Made by a program: the position numbers and the translations under genes
Part shown: piece by piece, positions 8,283-16,827 of the stretch
How the letters are laid out: every line of letters starts with the position of its first letter
How positions within the stretch are numbered: the stretch's first letter is position 1
Notes under the pieces: generated by a model
Databases searched by the model: none
What the model saw: the letters and a program-made list of their open reading frames with translations, nothing else
Told to the model about the DNA's origin: nothing
Source: Lysobacterales bacterium
GTDB lineage: Bacteria > Pseudomonadota > Gammaproteobacteria > Xanthomonadales > Rhodanobacteraceae
Length of the DNA stretch: 64,000 nucleotides
Direction of reading: 5' to 3'
Assembly (NCBI GenBank): GCA_014338185.1
Contig: QUBV01000005.1
Coordinates: forward strand, 1-64,000

Positions 8283-10838
8283 TCAGTGCGAGGTCGCGGG
8301 CGCAGGCAGCGCCTGCAGGCGCGCTTGCCACTGGCGCAGGTCGGCGACGGCCGAGGGCTGCGCGCGATACAGCTCGACCAGGGCGCTCGCCGCCGCGCGC
8401 TGTTCGTCGACGAGTTGGGCCTGTTGCGCGGCCTGCCAGGCCTGTTGCAGCGTGTGCGCGGCCTGTGCGCGCTCGCCGCGCGCGAGCTGGGTTTGCGCGA
8501 GCAGGCGCTGCAGCCGCGCCAGCGGGCGTTGTTCGGTGCGGCGCGACCAGCGTTGCAGCGCATCGACGAGCAGGTTCGTGGCTTCATCGAGCTGGCCGCG
8601 GTGCAGGCAGACTTCGGCGAGGTTGGCCTGCAGGCGCAGCGTCACCGGATGATCGGCGCCCACCGCCGCGCGCATGCCTTGCCAGGCCGCGCGCTGCATC
8701 GGCTCGGCGGTGGCGTAGTCACCGCGGCGTCGCGGCCAGGCGGCGAGATTGTTGAGCACATTGAGCGTGCGCGGATCGTGTTCGCCGAACACGCTGCGCA
8801 TCGCCTCGTACACCTGCCGGTACAGCGCGTGCGCCTCGTCGCTGCGGCCCAGTCGGGCCAGGGTCCAGGCCAGCGTGTTCATCTGCTCGAGCACGCGCGG
8901 ATCGTCCGCGCCCAGGCTCACGCGCGCCTGCTCGATCGTGCGCCGGTACAGCGGCTCGGCTTCGGCGAAGCGGTCCTGGCTGGCCAGCGCCGTCGCCAGC
9001 GCGCCACGCACCGCGAGCGCCTCGGCGGCATCGCCGCCACGCACCGCCTCGATGCGTGCGAGGGCCTCGCGCAGCAGGCCCTCGGCCTGCACCGGGTCGG
9101 TGTCGAGCAGCCACTCGCCCAGCAGCGCGCGCGCCTGGGCGGTTTCCACGGCCGCGGGACCGCGGACGCGCTCGTGCCGCGCCAGCACCTCGCGCACCAG
9201 GGCCTCGCCGCCCGTGGCGTGCGCGTCGACCGCGAGCCGCGCCCGCGCCCGCAGGCTGGCGAGGGTGCGCGGTGCCGCCGGTCCGTCGGTGGCCTCGAAC
9301 AGCGCGGTGGCGGCGTCCTGCAGGCGCACGGCATCGTCCAGGCGCAAGAGGCTGCCGTAGCTGTCGGCCAGGGTCTGCAGCAGGGCGGCGCGTATGCCCG
9401 GTTGTTGCGCGAAGCGCGTGTCGGCCGCGCGGGTGGCCGGCGCCAGCACCGCGCCGTCGAGAAGGTCGACGGCGATGCCGGTGAAGTCCATCTGCTCGAG
9501 CGCGGCAGTGGCGGATGCGGGCGCCTGTTCGACCGCCGCGGCCGTGGCCAGGCGCAGCTTGCTGCCCAGTGCCTGCGGATCGATGCCCTTGAGCATGTCG
9601 GTCTGGAAGGTCACCACGGCCTGCAGTTCGCGTGCCTGCGCGCGTGCCTGCCATTCGCCGCGAAGCACGGCGCCGCCGGCGACCAGGGTTGCGGCCAGGC
9701 ACAGCAGCGCCAGTGCGCTGGCAAGGCGGTTGCGCCGCACGAGCTTGCGCAAGCGCTGCCAGCGGCCTTGGCGGCGGGCGTGGATCGGGCGATGGTCGAG
9801 CCACGCCTGCAGGTCCGCGGCCAGCGCATCGACCGCGGGGTAACGCTGGCCAGGGTCGCTGGCCAGCGCGCAGCCGAGGATCGCGTCGAGGTCGCCCGCG
9901 AGCGCACGCGCATGCAGCGGATGGCCCGCGGCGCGGGCGACGCTGGAAGCGGGCAGGGGCTCGCCATGGGCGTCGGCCTGCGGTGGGCGTCCGGTCAGCA
10001 GCCGATGCAGCATCGCGCCCAGGCCATACACGTCGATCGCGGTGCTGGGGGGCAGGTTGCCGGCGCGCTGCTCGGGCGCGGCGTAGTCGGGCGTGAACGC
10101 ACGCGTGCAGTGCGCGCTGCTGCCGTCGCTGGCGTCGAGCAGGCGCGCGATGCCGAAATCGAGCAGGCAGGCGTGGCCGTCGGCGTCGACGAGGATGTTG
10201 GATGGCTTGAGGTCGCGGTGCACGACCAGTTGCCGATGCGCATAGGCCACGGCGGCGCATACCTGCAACAGCAGGCGCACGCGTGCGGGCAGCGGCAGCT
10301 GGCGCTGCTCGCACCAGGTGTCGATGCGCTCGCCATCGACCAGGCTCATGACCAGGTACGGGGTGCCTTGCGGATCGATGCCGCCGTCGAGCAGGCGCGC
10401 GATGTGCGGGTGCTGGAGGCGGGCGAGGATCATGCGTTCGCGACGGAAGCGCGCATGGTCGGCGGCCCCGCTCAGGACCAGGCTCAACAGCTTCACGGCG
10501 GCCACTTGCCGGTAGTCCCCGCCGATGCGCTCGGCGCGATACACCGCGGCCATGCCGCCACGGCCGAGCAGTTCGAGCAGGTGCCAGTCGCCGACCTGCC
10601 TGCCCAGCAGTGGATCGATCCGGTCCGGCACCGCGCCGTGCAGCGGCAAGGCCGGCGGCGCGTCGAGCAGCTCATGCCGGCGCACGCTGGCGCCGAGCAT
10701 CAGTTGCAGCTTGTCGTGCAGTGCGGGCGGCAGGGTCCAGCTGGCCAGCAGTTGCTGGCGGCCTGGCTCATCCAGTTCGATGAGCCGTGCAAACAGGCGG
10801 TCGGCCTCGCGCCATTGTTCGCGCTCGGCGGCATCCAT
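8283..10838 (-). CDS. Transmembrane Ser/Thr protein kinase with C-terminal TPR-like region
   Basis: 851 residues. The cytosolic kinase domain (about 85-350) has the glycine loop LLGRGGMAAVY, the ATP lysine K116, HRDLKPSN with catalytic D209, DFG at 227-229 and an APE at 254-256. One membrane helix spans about 372-392, and the rest (about 400-851) is Ala/Leu-rich with TPR-type repeats, presumably periplasmic. The ATG follows the sigma-factor stop by only four bases (TGAaccgATG), so the two are an operon. The pair resembles PknS-EcfK of Xanthomonas and PknT-EcfP of Vibrio, where the kinase activates an ECF43-type sigma factor by threonine phosphorylation (established for those systems). The assignment here is by architecture and linkage. 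Confidence 0.92.
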   Translation of the reverse strand: MDAAEREQWREADRLFARLIELDEPGRQQLLASWTLPPALHDKLQLMLGASVRRHELLDAPPALPLHGAVPDRIDPLLGRQVGDWHLLELLGRGGMAAVYRAERIGGDYRQVAAVKLLSLVLSGAADHARFRRERMILARLQHPHIARLLDGGIDPQGTPYLVMSLVDGERIDTWCEQRQLPLPARVRLLLQVCAAVAYAHRQLVVHRDLKPSNILVDADGHACLLDFGIARLLDASDGSSAHCTRAFTPDYAAPEQRAGNLPPSTAIDVYGLGAMLHRLLTGRPPQADAHGEPLPASSVARAAGHPLHARALAGDLDAILGCALASDPGQRYPAVDALAADLQAWLDHRPIHARRQGRWQRLRKLVRRNRLASALALLCLAATLVAGGAVLRGEWQARAQARELQAVVTFQTDMLKGIDPQALGSKLRLATAAAVEQAPASATAALEQMDFTGIAVDLLDGAVLAPATRAADTRFAQQPGIRAALLQTLADSYGSLLRLDDAVRLQDAATALFEATDGPAAPRTLASLRARARLAVDAHATGGEALVREVLARHERVRGPAAVETAQARALLGEWLLDTDPVQAEGLLREALARIEAVRGGDAAEALAVRGALATALASQDRFAEAEPLYRRTIEQARVSLGADDPRVLEQMNTLAWTLARLGRSDEAHALYRQVYEAMRSVFGEHDPRTLNVLNNLAAWPRRRGDYATAEPMQRAAWQGMRAAVGADHPVTLRLQANLAEVCLHRGQLDEATNLLVDALQRWSRRTEQRPLARLQRLLAQTQLARGERAQAAHTLQQAWQAAQQAQLVDEQRAAASALVELYRAQPSAVADLRQWQARLQALPAPATSH

Positions 10839-10842
10839 CGGT

Positions 10843-11400
10843 TCAGGCCAACTGGGCCAGCAGCAACGCGCGCGCGCGTTGCCACTCGCGATTGACCGTA
10901 CGCAGCGAGCGCTGCTGGGCCTGCGCGACCTGGTCGAGCGTGAGTCCGGCGAAGACGCGCAATTCGACCAGTTCGCGCAGTGCCGGATTGATTTCCTCGA
11001 GTCGGTCGAGCGCGGCATCGATGTCCAGCAGGGCCGATTGGGTGGCTTCGTGCCCGTCGGCATCGATCCATGTGAGCGCGCCCGCCGATTCGGCGCCACC
11101 GCGCTTGAGGCTGGCCCGGGCGCGGTAGGCATCGATGAGGATCTGGCGCATCGCGCGCGCCGCGCAGGCGAAGAAGTGGTGCTGGTCGGAAAAATCCAGG
11201 TCATGCGCCCCAACGAGCTTCACGTAGGCCTCGTTGACCAGCGCGGTGGGGCTGAGCGTGGGCAGGTCCCCGCCGCTGCGCAGACGTGCCGCAGCGAGGG
11301 TGCGCAGCGCCGGGTATACCGCGCTGAATACTGCATCGACCGCACGCACCTCACCCGAGCGTGCGGCCGCAAGAAGCTCGGTGATGTCGCCCACGCCCAT
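10843..11400 (-). CDS. ECF-type RNA polymerase sigma factor (ECF43 / Sig-70_X6-like)
   Basis: 185 residues. Region 2 includes SPTALVNEAYVKL and HHFFACAARAMRQILIDAYRAR; region 4 is ALRELVELRVFAGLTLDQVAQAQQRSLRTVNREW with the helix-turn-helix. The TALVNEAY segment and length are typical of the ECF43/Sig-70_X6 group, common in Xanthomonadales next to Ser/Thr kinases. No anti-sigma gene is present; the partner is the kinase four bases downstream. In the characterised systems a region-2 threonine is phosphorylated; T48 and T52 are candidates by position (inference). The ATG at 11400 faces a divergent secreted-protein gene across 184 bases, which may hold target promoters. Confidence 0.9.
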   Translation of the reverse strand: MGVGDITELLAAARSGEVRAVDAVFSAVYPALRTLAAARLRSGGDLPTLSPTALVNEAYVKLVGAHDLDFSDQHHFFACAARAMRQILIDAYRARASLKRGGAESAGALTWIDADGHEATQSALLDIDAALDRLEEINPALRELVELRVFAGLTLDQVAQAQQRSLRTVNREWQRARALLLAQLA

Positions 11401-11584
11401 GCCTGCCAGCCGATGACCCGGCCGATGATAGCGCGCTCGCGTGCAGGCGCCGCGGAGTTGGCACGATCCGGCACCGGTCTCCGATTGAGAGGACAGGCGT
11501 GCGGTGCGGCCGGCCGCGCCGGTGTGGATCGCGGCACCGGCGCGCCAGCGCCCCAGCGCCTCGTACCCGCAACGGAGGACCACG

Positions 11585-12226
11585 ATGAACCTGTGTCATG
11601 CAAGTCTGGCCGGCCTGCTGGCCTTGTCCGGCCTCGCCAGTGCCGATCCCGCGCTGCGACCGGCCACGGCAGCGGAGCGTGCGGCGATGGGTGTCGATGC
11701 CGCGGATATGCCGTTGCTGGTGCGCGAAGGCGCCATCGCCAGCCGTGGCGAGGTAGCCCTCGACCCTGCGGGAGGCTCGAGCGCCCCCACGCTGACCCGG
11801 TCCGGGATCGCCTTCAACGGCCGCACCAGCGCGTTCGCGTTTTCCACGGTCGGCAACAGCCTCGTGTGCACCGGTTCGAGCGAGCCCTTCGCGACCGCGA
11901 CACTGGACCTGCCCGACCAGGCGCAGATCATCTACGTCGATACGTTCGGCTTCGACACTTCGACCAGCAAAGATCTCACCACACACCTGCTGTCGGTGTG
12001 CCTGCCGTCGTTCGCCGCCGGCACCCCGGTCTTGACCAATCTCGGATCGGTGTCCAGCGGTGGCGGTGCCAACAATTTCTTCACCCGGCTCGACCTGTCC
12101 GCCGCGCCGGTGACCGTCGACAACTACACCTGTCGCTACCTTGCGCGAGTGCGCATGGCCGAAGGGGCCTGTGCCGGCTCCCGCATCATGCTCGACAAGG
12201 TCCGCGTCAGCTACACCCAGCCCTGA
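11585..12226 (+). CDS. Secreted protein, member 1 of a tandem paralogous triplet
   Basis: 213 residues with a signal peptide (LLALSGLASA) and a strong ribosome site (AACGGAGG) before the ATG. The mature part contains a GNSLVC start, a DLPDQAQIIYVDTFGFD strand, SKDLTTHL and a C-terminal LDKVRVSYTQ. The order of these blocks and of the Cys residues recurs in the next two genes, so the three are paralogues arisen by duplication. All Cys are in the mature domain, which suggests disulfides outside the cytosol. I recognise no named family; a jelly-roll-like beta sandwich is a guess. It is divergent from the ECF sigma factor and may be in its regulon (inference). Confidence 0.75.
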   Translation: MNLCHASLAGLLALSGLASADPALRPATAAERAAMGVDAADMPLLVREGAIASRGEVALDPAGGSSAPTLTRSGIAFNGRTSAFAFSTVGNSLVCTGSSEPFATATLDLPDQAQIIYVDTFGFDTSTSKDLTTHLLSVCLPSFAAGTPVLTNLGSVSSGGGANNFFTRLDLSAAPVTVDNYTCRYLARVRMAEGACAGSRIMLDKVRVSYTQP

Positions 12227-12241
12227 TCAGGAGCCACAGCC

Positions 12242-12823
12242 ATGACCCAATCCAATCTGACCCGGGCTGCCCTGTTCATCGGCATGCAGGCGTGCTGTGG
12301 CCTGGCCGCCAGCCATGCAACCGCCGGCGTGCTGAACGGCGTCGAGTACCGCAGCTACAACGGGCGTTCGGGCTTCGCCGCAAGCAGCACGATGGAAGTC
12401 GCGCGTGACGGCTATTTCGGCCTCAAGTGCCTGAACGGCGGCACCGGCACACGCAGGATCGCCTGGCCGTTGGACGTGCCCGCCGGGCATGAGCTCGTCT
12501 TCGTCGAGATATGGGGCAATGACCTTTCGGACAGCAACGACCTGGACTTCGAAGTCGTGGAACGGTGCCAGCCCTACGCGAGTGGCGACTTGACCACGCG
12601 CACCGTGCTGGCCAGCACGGGCGCCAGCGGCAGCGGCGGGTGGTTCCAAGCCACCCTGGGCATTCCCCCCCATCTGGTCCAGCCGTCGACCTGCACCTAC
12701 ACGCTGGAGGCGACCTTTGCCGCTGCGGGCGCCGCCTGTGACGGCTCCAACCTGTCGGTGACGCGCCTGACCCTGATCACCAATGACCCGGACGTGATCT
12801 TCCGGGACGCATTCGACCGCTGA
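12242..12823 (+). CDS. Secreted protein, member 2 of the triplet, with C-terminal VIFRDAFDR tag
   Basis: 193 residues starting 15 bases after the previous stop, with AGGAGCC as ribosome site. The signal peptide is slightly long and contains Cys (MQACCGLAASHATA). The mature part shares the paralogous pattern: LDVPAGHELVFVEIWGND, SNDLDFEV, a central Cys, LASTGASGSGG, then TCTYTLEA. It differs from its sisters at the C-terminus: after LITNDPD it ends in VIFRDAFDR, the short tag also present on the beta-helix protein ending at 23698. No enzymatic motif is seen. It is presumably co-transcribed with its two neighbours. Confidence 0.75.
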   Translation: MTQSNLTRAALFIGMQACCGLAASHATAGVLNGVEYRSYNGRSGFAASSTMEVARDGYFGLKCLNGGTGTRRIAWPLDVPAGHELVFVEIWGNDLSDSNDLDFEVVERCQPYASGDLTTRTVLASTGASGSGGWFQATLGIPPHLVQPSTCTYTLEATFAAAGAACDGSNLSVTRLTLITNDPDVIFRDAFDR

Positions 12824-12833
12824 GGACAACGCC

Positions 12834-13376
12834 ATGAGAACCGCATTCTTCCTCCTCGCTGCCGCAGCGCTCGCCGCCACCCACGCGGACGCCGCCGGAC
12901 AGCGCGCCGCGGGCGCCGCCACGACTTCGCCCGGCCCGCAGGGCACGTCGGGAGATCAGTACGCCAACTTGACCGGTGACGACTTCCACATGGCGGCGTC
13001 CACCGCCGCCTACACCACCTTCGGCAACAGTGCGCTGGCCTGCTCGACCAGCGGCGGCGTGCGGATCGCGTCGGCGACGTTGCATGTGCCCGATGGCGCA
13101 AGCCTGGATTGGCTGGACGTGTTCGGCAACGACGGCGCCGCCAGCGACGACATCAAGGTCTCGCTGTACAAGACCTGCGGCGTCATCCCAACGAATTCGA
13201 CCTTGGCCGAAGTCGTGTCGAGCGGCGCGACCGGCGACTTCTTCAAGTTCGCATCGATCGCCGGGCACCGCGTCGACAATGAGCTGTGCACCTATTCGGT
13301 CAACTTGTTGTTGGGCAATAGCACCTGCAACACCAGCCTCAAGCTGTACAAGATCCGGGTGCTGTACACGCAATGA
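12834..13376 (+). CDS. Secreted protein, member 3 of the triplet
   Basis: 180 residues beginning ten bases after the previous stop. The signal peptide is clear (FFLLAAAALAATHADAA). Paralogous blocks are FGNSALAC, LHVPDGASLDWLDVFGND, SDDIKVSLYKTC, VVSSGATGDFF, ELCTYSVNLL and the C-terminal LYKIRVLYTQ, which matches member 1 nearly residue for residue. The four Cys positions in the mature domain line up with the other two proteins. It lacks the F-x-D-x-F-D tag. Function is unknown; the arrangement suggests a set of cell-surface or released proteins made together. Confidence 0.75.
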   Translation: MRTAFFLLAAAALAATHADAAGQRAAGAATTSPGPQGTSGDQYANLTGDDFHMAASTAAYTTFGNSALACSTSGGVRIASATLHVPDGASLDWLDVFGNDGAASDDIKVSLYKTCGVIPTNSTLAEVVSSGATGDFFKFASIAGHRVDNELCTYSVNLLLGNSTCNTSLKLYKIRVLYTQ

Positions 13377-13445
13377 TCCCGGCGGTGCCCGGCCGGTGGG
13401 TGAGGGCCTTGCCGGCCGCGCCGTGCGCGTCGCTGGCGCAGGCGC

Positions 13446-14204
13446 TCAGCGTTGCAGGATCGCGCGCGCCACCTCGAACAGCGCGGCGGGATCGGTGATC
13501 GTGACCTGGCGGCCGTCGACCGCGATGAAGCCGCGGTCCTGGAAGCGGCGCAGCACCCGGCTGACCGTCTCGGCGGCCAGACGCAGGTAGTTGGCGATAT
13601 CGCCGCGCGACATCGCCAGCGTGAGCGTGTGCAGCGGGAAGCCGCGCTCGGCGTAGCGGCGTCCCAGGTTGATGAGGAAGGCGGCCAGCCGCTCGTCGGC
13701 CGAATAGTCACCGGCCACGAGCGCGGCGTTGCCGATGTCGCGGCTCAGACGCCGGAACAGTTCCTGCTGCACCGAAGGGATGCGCGAGGCGAGCGTGGCC
13801 AGCGCGGGAAACGCGAAGCGGCACACTTCCACCTTGCCCAGCGCGATCGCGTCGCATGGGTAGGTTTCCGGGTCGATCGCGTTGAGCCCGACCAGTTCGC
13901 CGGGCAGGTGGAAGCCGAGGATCAGCTCGCGCCCTTCCAGGTCGACCTGGCGGGTCTTGACCATGCCCTTGCGCACGGCATAGATCGCGTTGAAGCGGTC
14001 GCCGCTGCGGAAGATCGCATCGCCGTTGCGATAGTTGCCGACGTGCTCGACCAGGCAATGCAGGTCGTGCAGGCCCATCTTGCCGATGCCTCCGCCCAGG
14101 CACACCGCGCCGAATGCGCAGGTGGAGCAGAAGGTGTACTCGTCGCCATCGTCGGCGATCGGGCTCGGTGGGGCGATGCGCCCCGCGGGTTCGACCTTGC
14201 CCAT
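13446..14204 (-). CDS. fnr: FNR/ANR-type oxygen-responsive transcription regulator
   Basis: 252 residues. The N-terminal cluster C26-x2-C29-x5-C35 plus C117 (TYPCDAI) matches the four [4Fe-4S] ligands of FNR (C20, C23, C29, C122 in E. coli). A cyclic-nucleotide-binding-like beta roll follows and the C-terminal helix-turn-helix is SRGDIANYLRLAAETVSRVLRRF, whose E-x2-SR core reads TTGAT-type half-sites. The ATG at 14204 is preferred over the GTG at 14213 because GGAGAC lies ten bases before the ATG and too close to the GTG. It lies 15 bases downstream of hemN and is probably co-transcribed with it. The protein controls the switch to low-oxygen metabolism. Confidence 0.93.
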   Translation of the reverse strand: MGKVEPAGRIAPPSPIADDGDEYTFCSTCAFGAVCLGGGIGKMGLHDLHCLVEHVGNYRNGDAIFRSGDRFNAIYAVRKGMVKTRQVDLEGRELILGFHLPGELVGLNAIDPETYPCDAIALGKVEVCRFAFPALATLASRIPSVQQELFRRLSRDIGNAALVAGDYSADERLAAFLINLGRRYAERGFPLHTLTLAMSRGDIANYLRLAAETVSRVLRRFQDRGFIAVDGRQVTITDPAALFEVARAILQR

Positions 14205-14219
14205 GCGCCGCACTGTCTC

Positions 14220-15617
14220 CTAGACGGCGCGCGAATAGCGAGTCCCTGTTTCGGCGCCGAGGTAAGCATCAAAGCACATCGCGATGTTGCGCAGCAGGAA
14301 CTGGCCGCGCGGGGTCACCGTGATGCGTTCGGGAGTGCTCTCGACCAGCCCGTCCTCGGCCAGAGGCGCGAGTCGATCGAGCGAACCCCGGAAATACTCG
14401 GCGAAGTATACGAGATGGCGTGCCTCGAAGGCAGGGATGTCGAGGCTGCCCAGGCACATGAGCTGCTGGATCGCGTCGGCGCGCAGCAGGTCATCGTCAC
14501 TCAGGCGCAGGCCGCGCATCGTGGGCAGGCGGCCGCTGTCGAGCGCGGCGTAGTAGCCGAGCAGGTCGCGCGGGTTCTGGCTGAAGCTGTCGCCGACATG
14601 GCTGATCGCGCTCATGCCGAAGCCGATGAGATCGCAGGCGGCGTGGGTGGAGTAGCCCTGGAAATTGCGCTGCAGCGTGCCTGCTTCGGCCGCACGTGAG
14701 AGATCGTCCTCCGGCAGCGCGAAATGGTCCACGCCGATGTAGCGGTAGCCGGCCGCGGTGAGCGTCTCCACGGCCAGCTGCAGCAGTCCCAGGCGTGCGT
14801 TGGCATCGGGCAGGTCGAACTTGTCGATCTGCTTCTGCGCGGGAAAGCGCTCGGGCAGGTGCGCATAGCCGTAGGCTGCGATGCGATCGGGCCGCAGTGC
14901 GATGACCTGGTCGAGCGTGCGTCGGAACGAGTCGGCATTCTGCCGCGGCAGACCGTAGATGAGGTCGAGGTTGACCGAGCGGATGCCCGCATCGCGCCCG
15001 CCTTCCATCACCGCGCGGGTCTGTTCCACGCTCTGGATGCGGTTCACCGCCTGCTGCACTTCCGGGTCGAAGTCCTGCACGCCGATGGACAGGCGGTTGA
15101 TGCCGGCCGCGGCGATCTGGCGCACGTAGGCGCCATCGCAGAAGCGTGGGTCGAGTTCGACCGCGAACTCGCGGTCGGGGCGGCGGCTGAAGCTGAAGTA
15201 GCGGCCGAGCGTCTCGATGAGCTCGGCCAGCTGGTCACCGTCGAGGAAGTTGGGCGTGCCGCCGCCGAAGTGCAGCTGCGCGAGGCTGCGATCGCGCGCG
15301 AACAGCGCCGATACCGTCTCGATCTCGCGGTACAGCCGCGCGAGGTAGGTGCCGGCCTTGCTCTTGTCGTGGGTGATGATGCGCGCGCAGCCGCAGTAGA
15401 AGCACGGCGACAGGCAGAACGGCACGTGCACGTACACCGAGATGTCGCGCGGGATCGGGTCTTCGTTGGAGGCCAGGATCGCCTGGCGCAGCTCGGCTTC
15501 GCCAAAATCGTTGCGGAACTGCGGCGCGGTCGGGTACGAGGTGTAGCGCGGGCCGTTGACGTCGTAGCGGGCGACGAGCTCGCGGTCGAATACCGGAGGC
15601 AGGGGACGTGCGATCAT
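14220..15617 (-). CDS. hemN: Oxygen-independent coproporphyrinogen III oxidase (radical SAM)
   Basis: 465 residues, as expected for HemN. The radical SAM cluster motif is C68-x3-C72-x2-C75 within PFCLSPCFYCGC; the GGGTPNFLD and HLPERFPAQ segments and the C-terminal HemN domain are present. The enzyme converts coproporphyrinogen III to protoporphyrinogen IX without oxygen for haem synthesis in the cytosol. The ATG at 15617 (MIARPLPPVF) is preferred to an upstream in-frame start. It is the first gene of a hemN-fnr pair, and an FNR box is centred about 41 bases upstream of this ATG. The position suggests direct anaerobic control. Confidence 0.95.
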   Translation of the reverse strand: MIARPLPPVFDRELVARYDVNGPRYTSYPTAPQFRNDFGEAELRQAILASNEDPIPRDISVYVHVPFCLSPCFYCGCARIITHDKSKAGTYLARLYREIETVSALFARDRSLAQLHFGGGTPNFLDGDQLAELIETLGRYFSFSRRPDREFAVELDPRFCDGAYVRQIAAAGINRLSIGVQDFDPEVQQAVNRIQSVEQTRAVMEGGRDAGIRSVNLDLIYGLPRQNADSFRRTLDQVIALRPDRIAAYGYAHLPERFPAQKQIDKFDLPDANARLGLLQLAVETLTAAGYRYIGVDHFALPEDDLSRAAEAGTLQRNFQGYSTHAACDLIGFGMSAISHVGDSFSQNPRDLLGYYAALDSGRLPTMRGLRLSDDDLLRADAIQQLMCLGSLDIPAFEARHLVYFAEYFRGSLDRLAPLAEDGLVESTPERITVTPRGQFLLRNIAMCFDAYLGAETGTRYSRAV

Positions 15618-15651
15618 GTTCGCATCGTCCGTGCTTGATCGCGGCGGTGCC

Positions 15652-15665
15652 TTGACCCCAATCAA
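15652..15665. promoter_or_regulatory. FNR/ANR box in the hemN-lysR intergenic region
   Basis: TTGACCCCAATCAA matches the FNR consensus TTGAT-N4-ATCAA at nine of ten specified bases. It sits between divergent hemN and the lysR-type gene, two genes from fnr itself. Its centre (15658.5) is 41.5 bases from the hemN ATG, the classic class II distance only if the transcript starts at or next to the ATG. It is also about 75 bases from the lysR ATG. Occupancy is inferred. Confidence 0.7.
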
Positions 15666-15733
15666 GGGGCACGATGTCAAATTGCCGCACGAGCCCGCGC
15701 CGCTGCGCTGGCCTGTCGCCCTGGGACCGGTTC

Positions 15734-16714
15734 ATGAACAAGCACGAAGGCGTCTTGCATGATCTCAACGACCTGCGCCTGTTCGCGGCGGTGGTCGAGC
15801 ATGGCGGCTATTCGGCCGCCGGTCGCGCGCTGGCCACGCCCAAGTCGCGCCTGTCCAAGCGCATCGCGCAACTGGAGGAGCGGCTCGGGGTGCGCCTGTT
15901 GCAGCGGACCACGCGGCGCTTCGCGGTGACCGCGATCGGCGAGCGCTTCTACGCGCAGTGCCGGATCGCACTGGATGCGGCGCAGGCGGCCCAGGACGTG
16001 GTCGACGAACTGCGCGCCGAGCCGCGGGGCATCGTGCGCATGAGCTGTCCGGTGGCGCTTGCGCAGACCTTCATTGCACATGTGTTGCCGGATTTTTTGC
16101 AGGCGCATCCGCAGGTGCAGGTGCGCATCCACGCCAGCGACCGGCGCGTGGACCTGATCGGCGAGGGCTATGACCTGGCGCTGCGCGTGCGCGACCGGCT
16201 CGACGAGGAGCCCTCACTGGTGGCGCGCACGTTCGGCCAGTCGCGCCTGCTGCTGGTGGCCAGCCCGGCCTTCCTCGACCAGCAGGGGCGGCCGCGGCAG
16301 CCCGCCGACCTGGCCGGCCTGCCGCTGCTGTCGCGGATCGAGCAGGACGGTCCGCACACGCTCGAGCTGGCCGATGGCGGCGGCGCGCGCGCGAGTGTCG
16401 CGCTGCAGCCGCGCATCGCCTGCGGCGATTTCGCCGTGCTGCTGGAAGCGGCCATGCGCGGCTGCGGCGTTGCGACGCTGCCCGAGTTCATGTGCGCGGC
16501 GGCGATCGAGCGCGGCGACCTCGAACTGGTGTTGCCGGGCTGGAACATGCCGCAGGGCATCATGCACCTGGTCTACGCCAGTCGCCGTGGCCAGCTGCCG
16601 AGCGTGCGCGCGCTGGTCGAGTTCCTCGCCCAGCGCCTGCCGCAGGCGGTGCGCGAACTGCATGACCGGCGCGTGGCGCGACCGACGCGGGCCGCTGCCA
16701 CGCGCCGGCGCTGA
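15734..16714 (+). CDS. LysR-family transcription regulator
   Basis: 326 residues. The N-terminal winged helix-turn-helix is LNDLRLFAAVVEHGGYSAAGRALATPKSRLSKRIAQLEERLGVRLLQRTTR, followed by the linker and a periplasmic-binding-like effector domain (about 95-300). The C-terminus is Arg-rich. It is divergent from hemN and shares the FNR-box intergenic region. The effector and targets are unknown; no metabolic operon lies directly beside it other than hemN-fnr. The ATG at 15734 is the one that puts the HTH at the normal distance from the N-terminus. Confidence 0.9.
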   Translation: MNKHEGVLHDLNDLRLFAAVVEHGGYSAAGRALATPKSRLSKRIAQLEERLGVRLLQRTTRRFAVTAIGERFYAQCRIALDAAQAAQDVVDELRAEPRGIVRMSCPVALAQTFIAHVLPDFLQAHPQVQVRIHASDRRVDLIGEGYDLALRVRDRLDEEPSLVARTFGQSRLLLVASPAFLDQQGRPRQPADLAGLPLLSRIEQDGPHTLELADGGGARASVALQPRIACGDFAVLLEAAMRGCGVATLPEFMCAAAIERGDLELVLPGWNMPQGIMHLVYASRRGQLPSVRALVEFLAQRLPQAVRELHDRRVARPTRAAATRRR

Positions 16715-16752
16715 GTCGCCGTGCGTTGCGGGTCGACCCGGGCCTGCTCCCG

Positions 16753-16780
16753 CGGGGCAGGCACTGGTATGCCTGCCCCG
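16753..16780. terminator. Hairpin between convergent lysR and IPTL-CTERM genes
   Basis: Perfect 11-base arms (CGGGGCAGGCA at 16753-16763, complement at 16770-16780) with a six-base loop, CTGGTA. There is no T tract, but the site is midway between two convergent stops, so a bidirectional terminator is the likely role. Confidence 0.6.
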
Positions 16781-16827
16781 TGGCCGGCCGTCCCTGGCCG
16801 CGCCCGGGGCCTGGATCCCGCCAACGC

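Noticed and set aside
8178-10895. Plus-strand open frame of 905 codons opposite the Ser/Thr kinase
   Set aside because: The minus strand encodes all kinase motifs in order; the plus frame is a compositional shadow.
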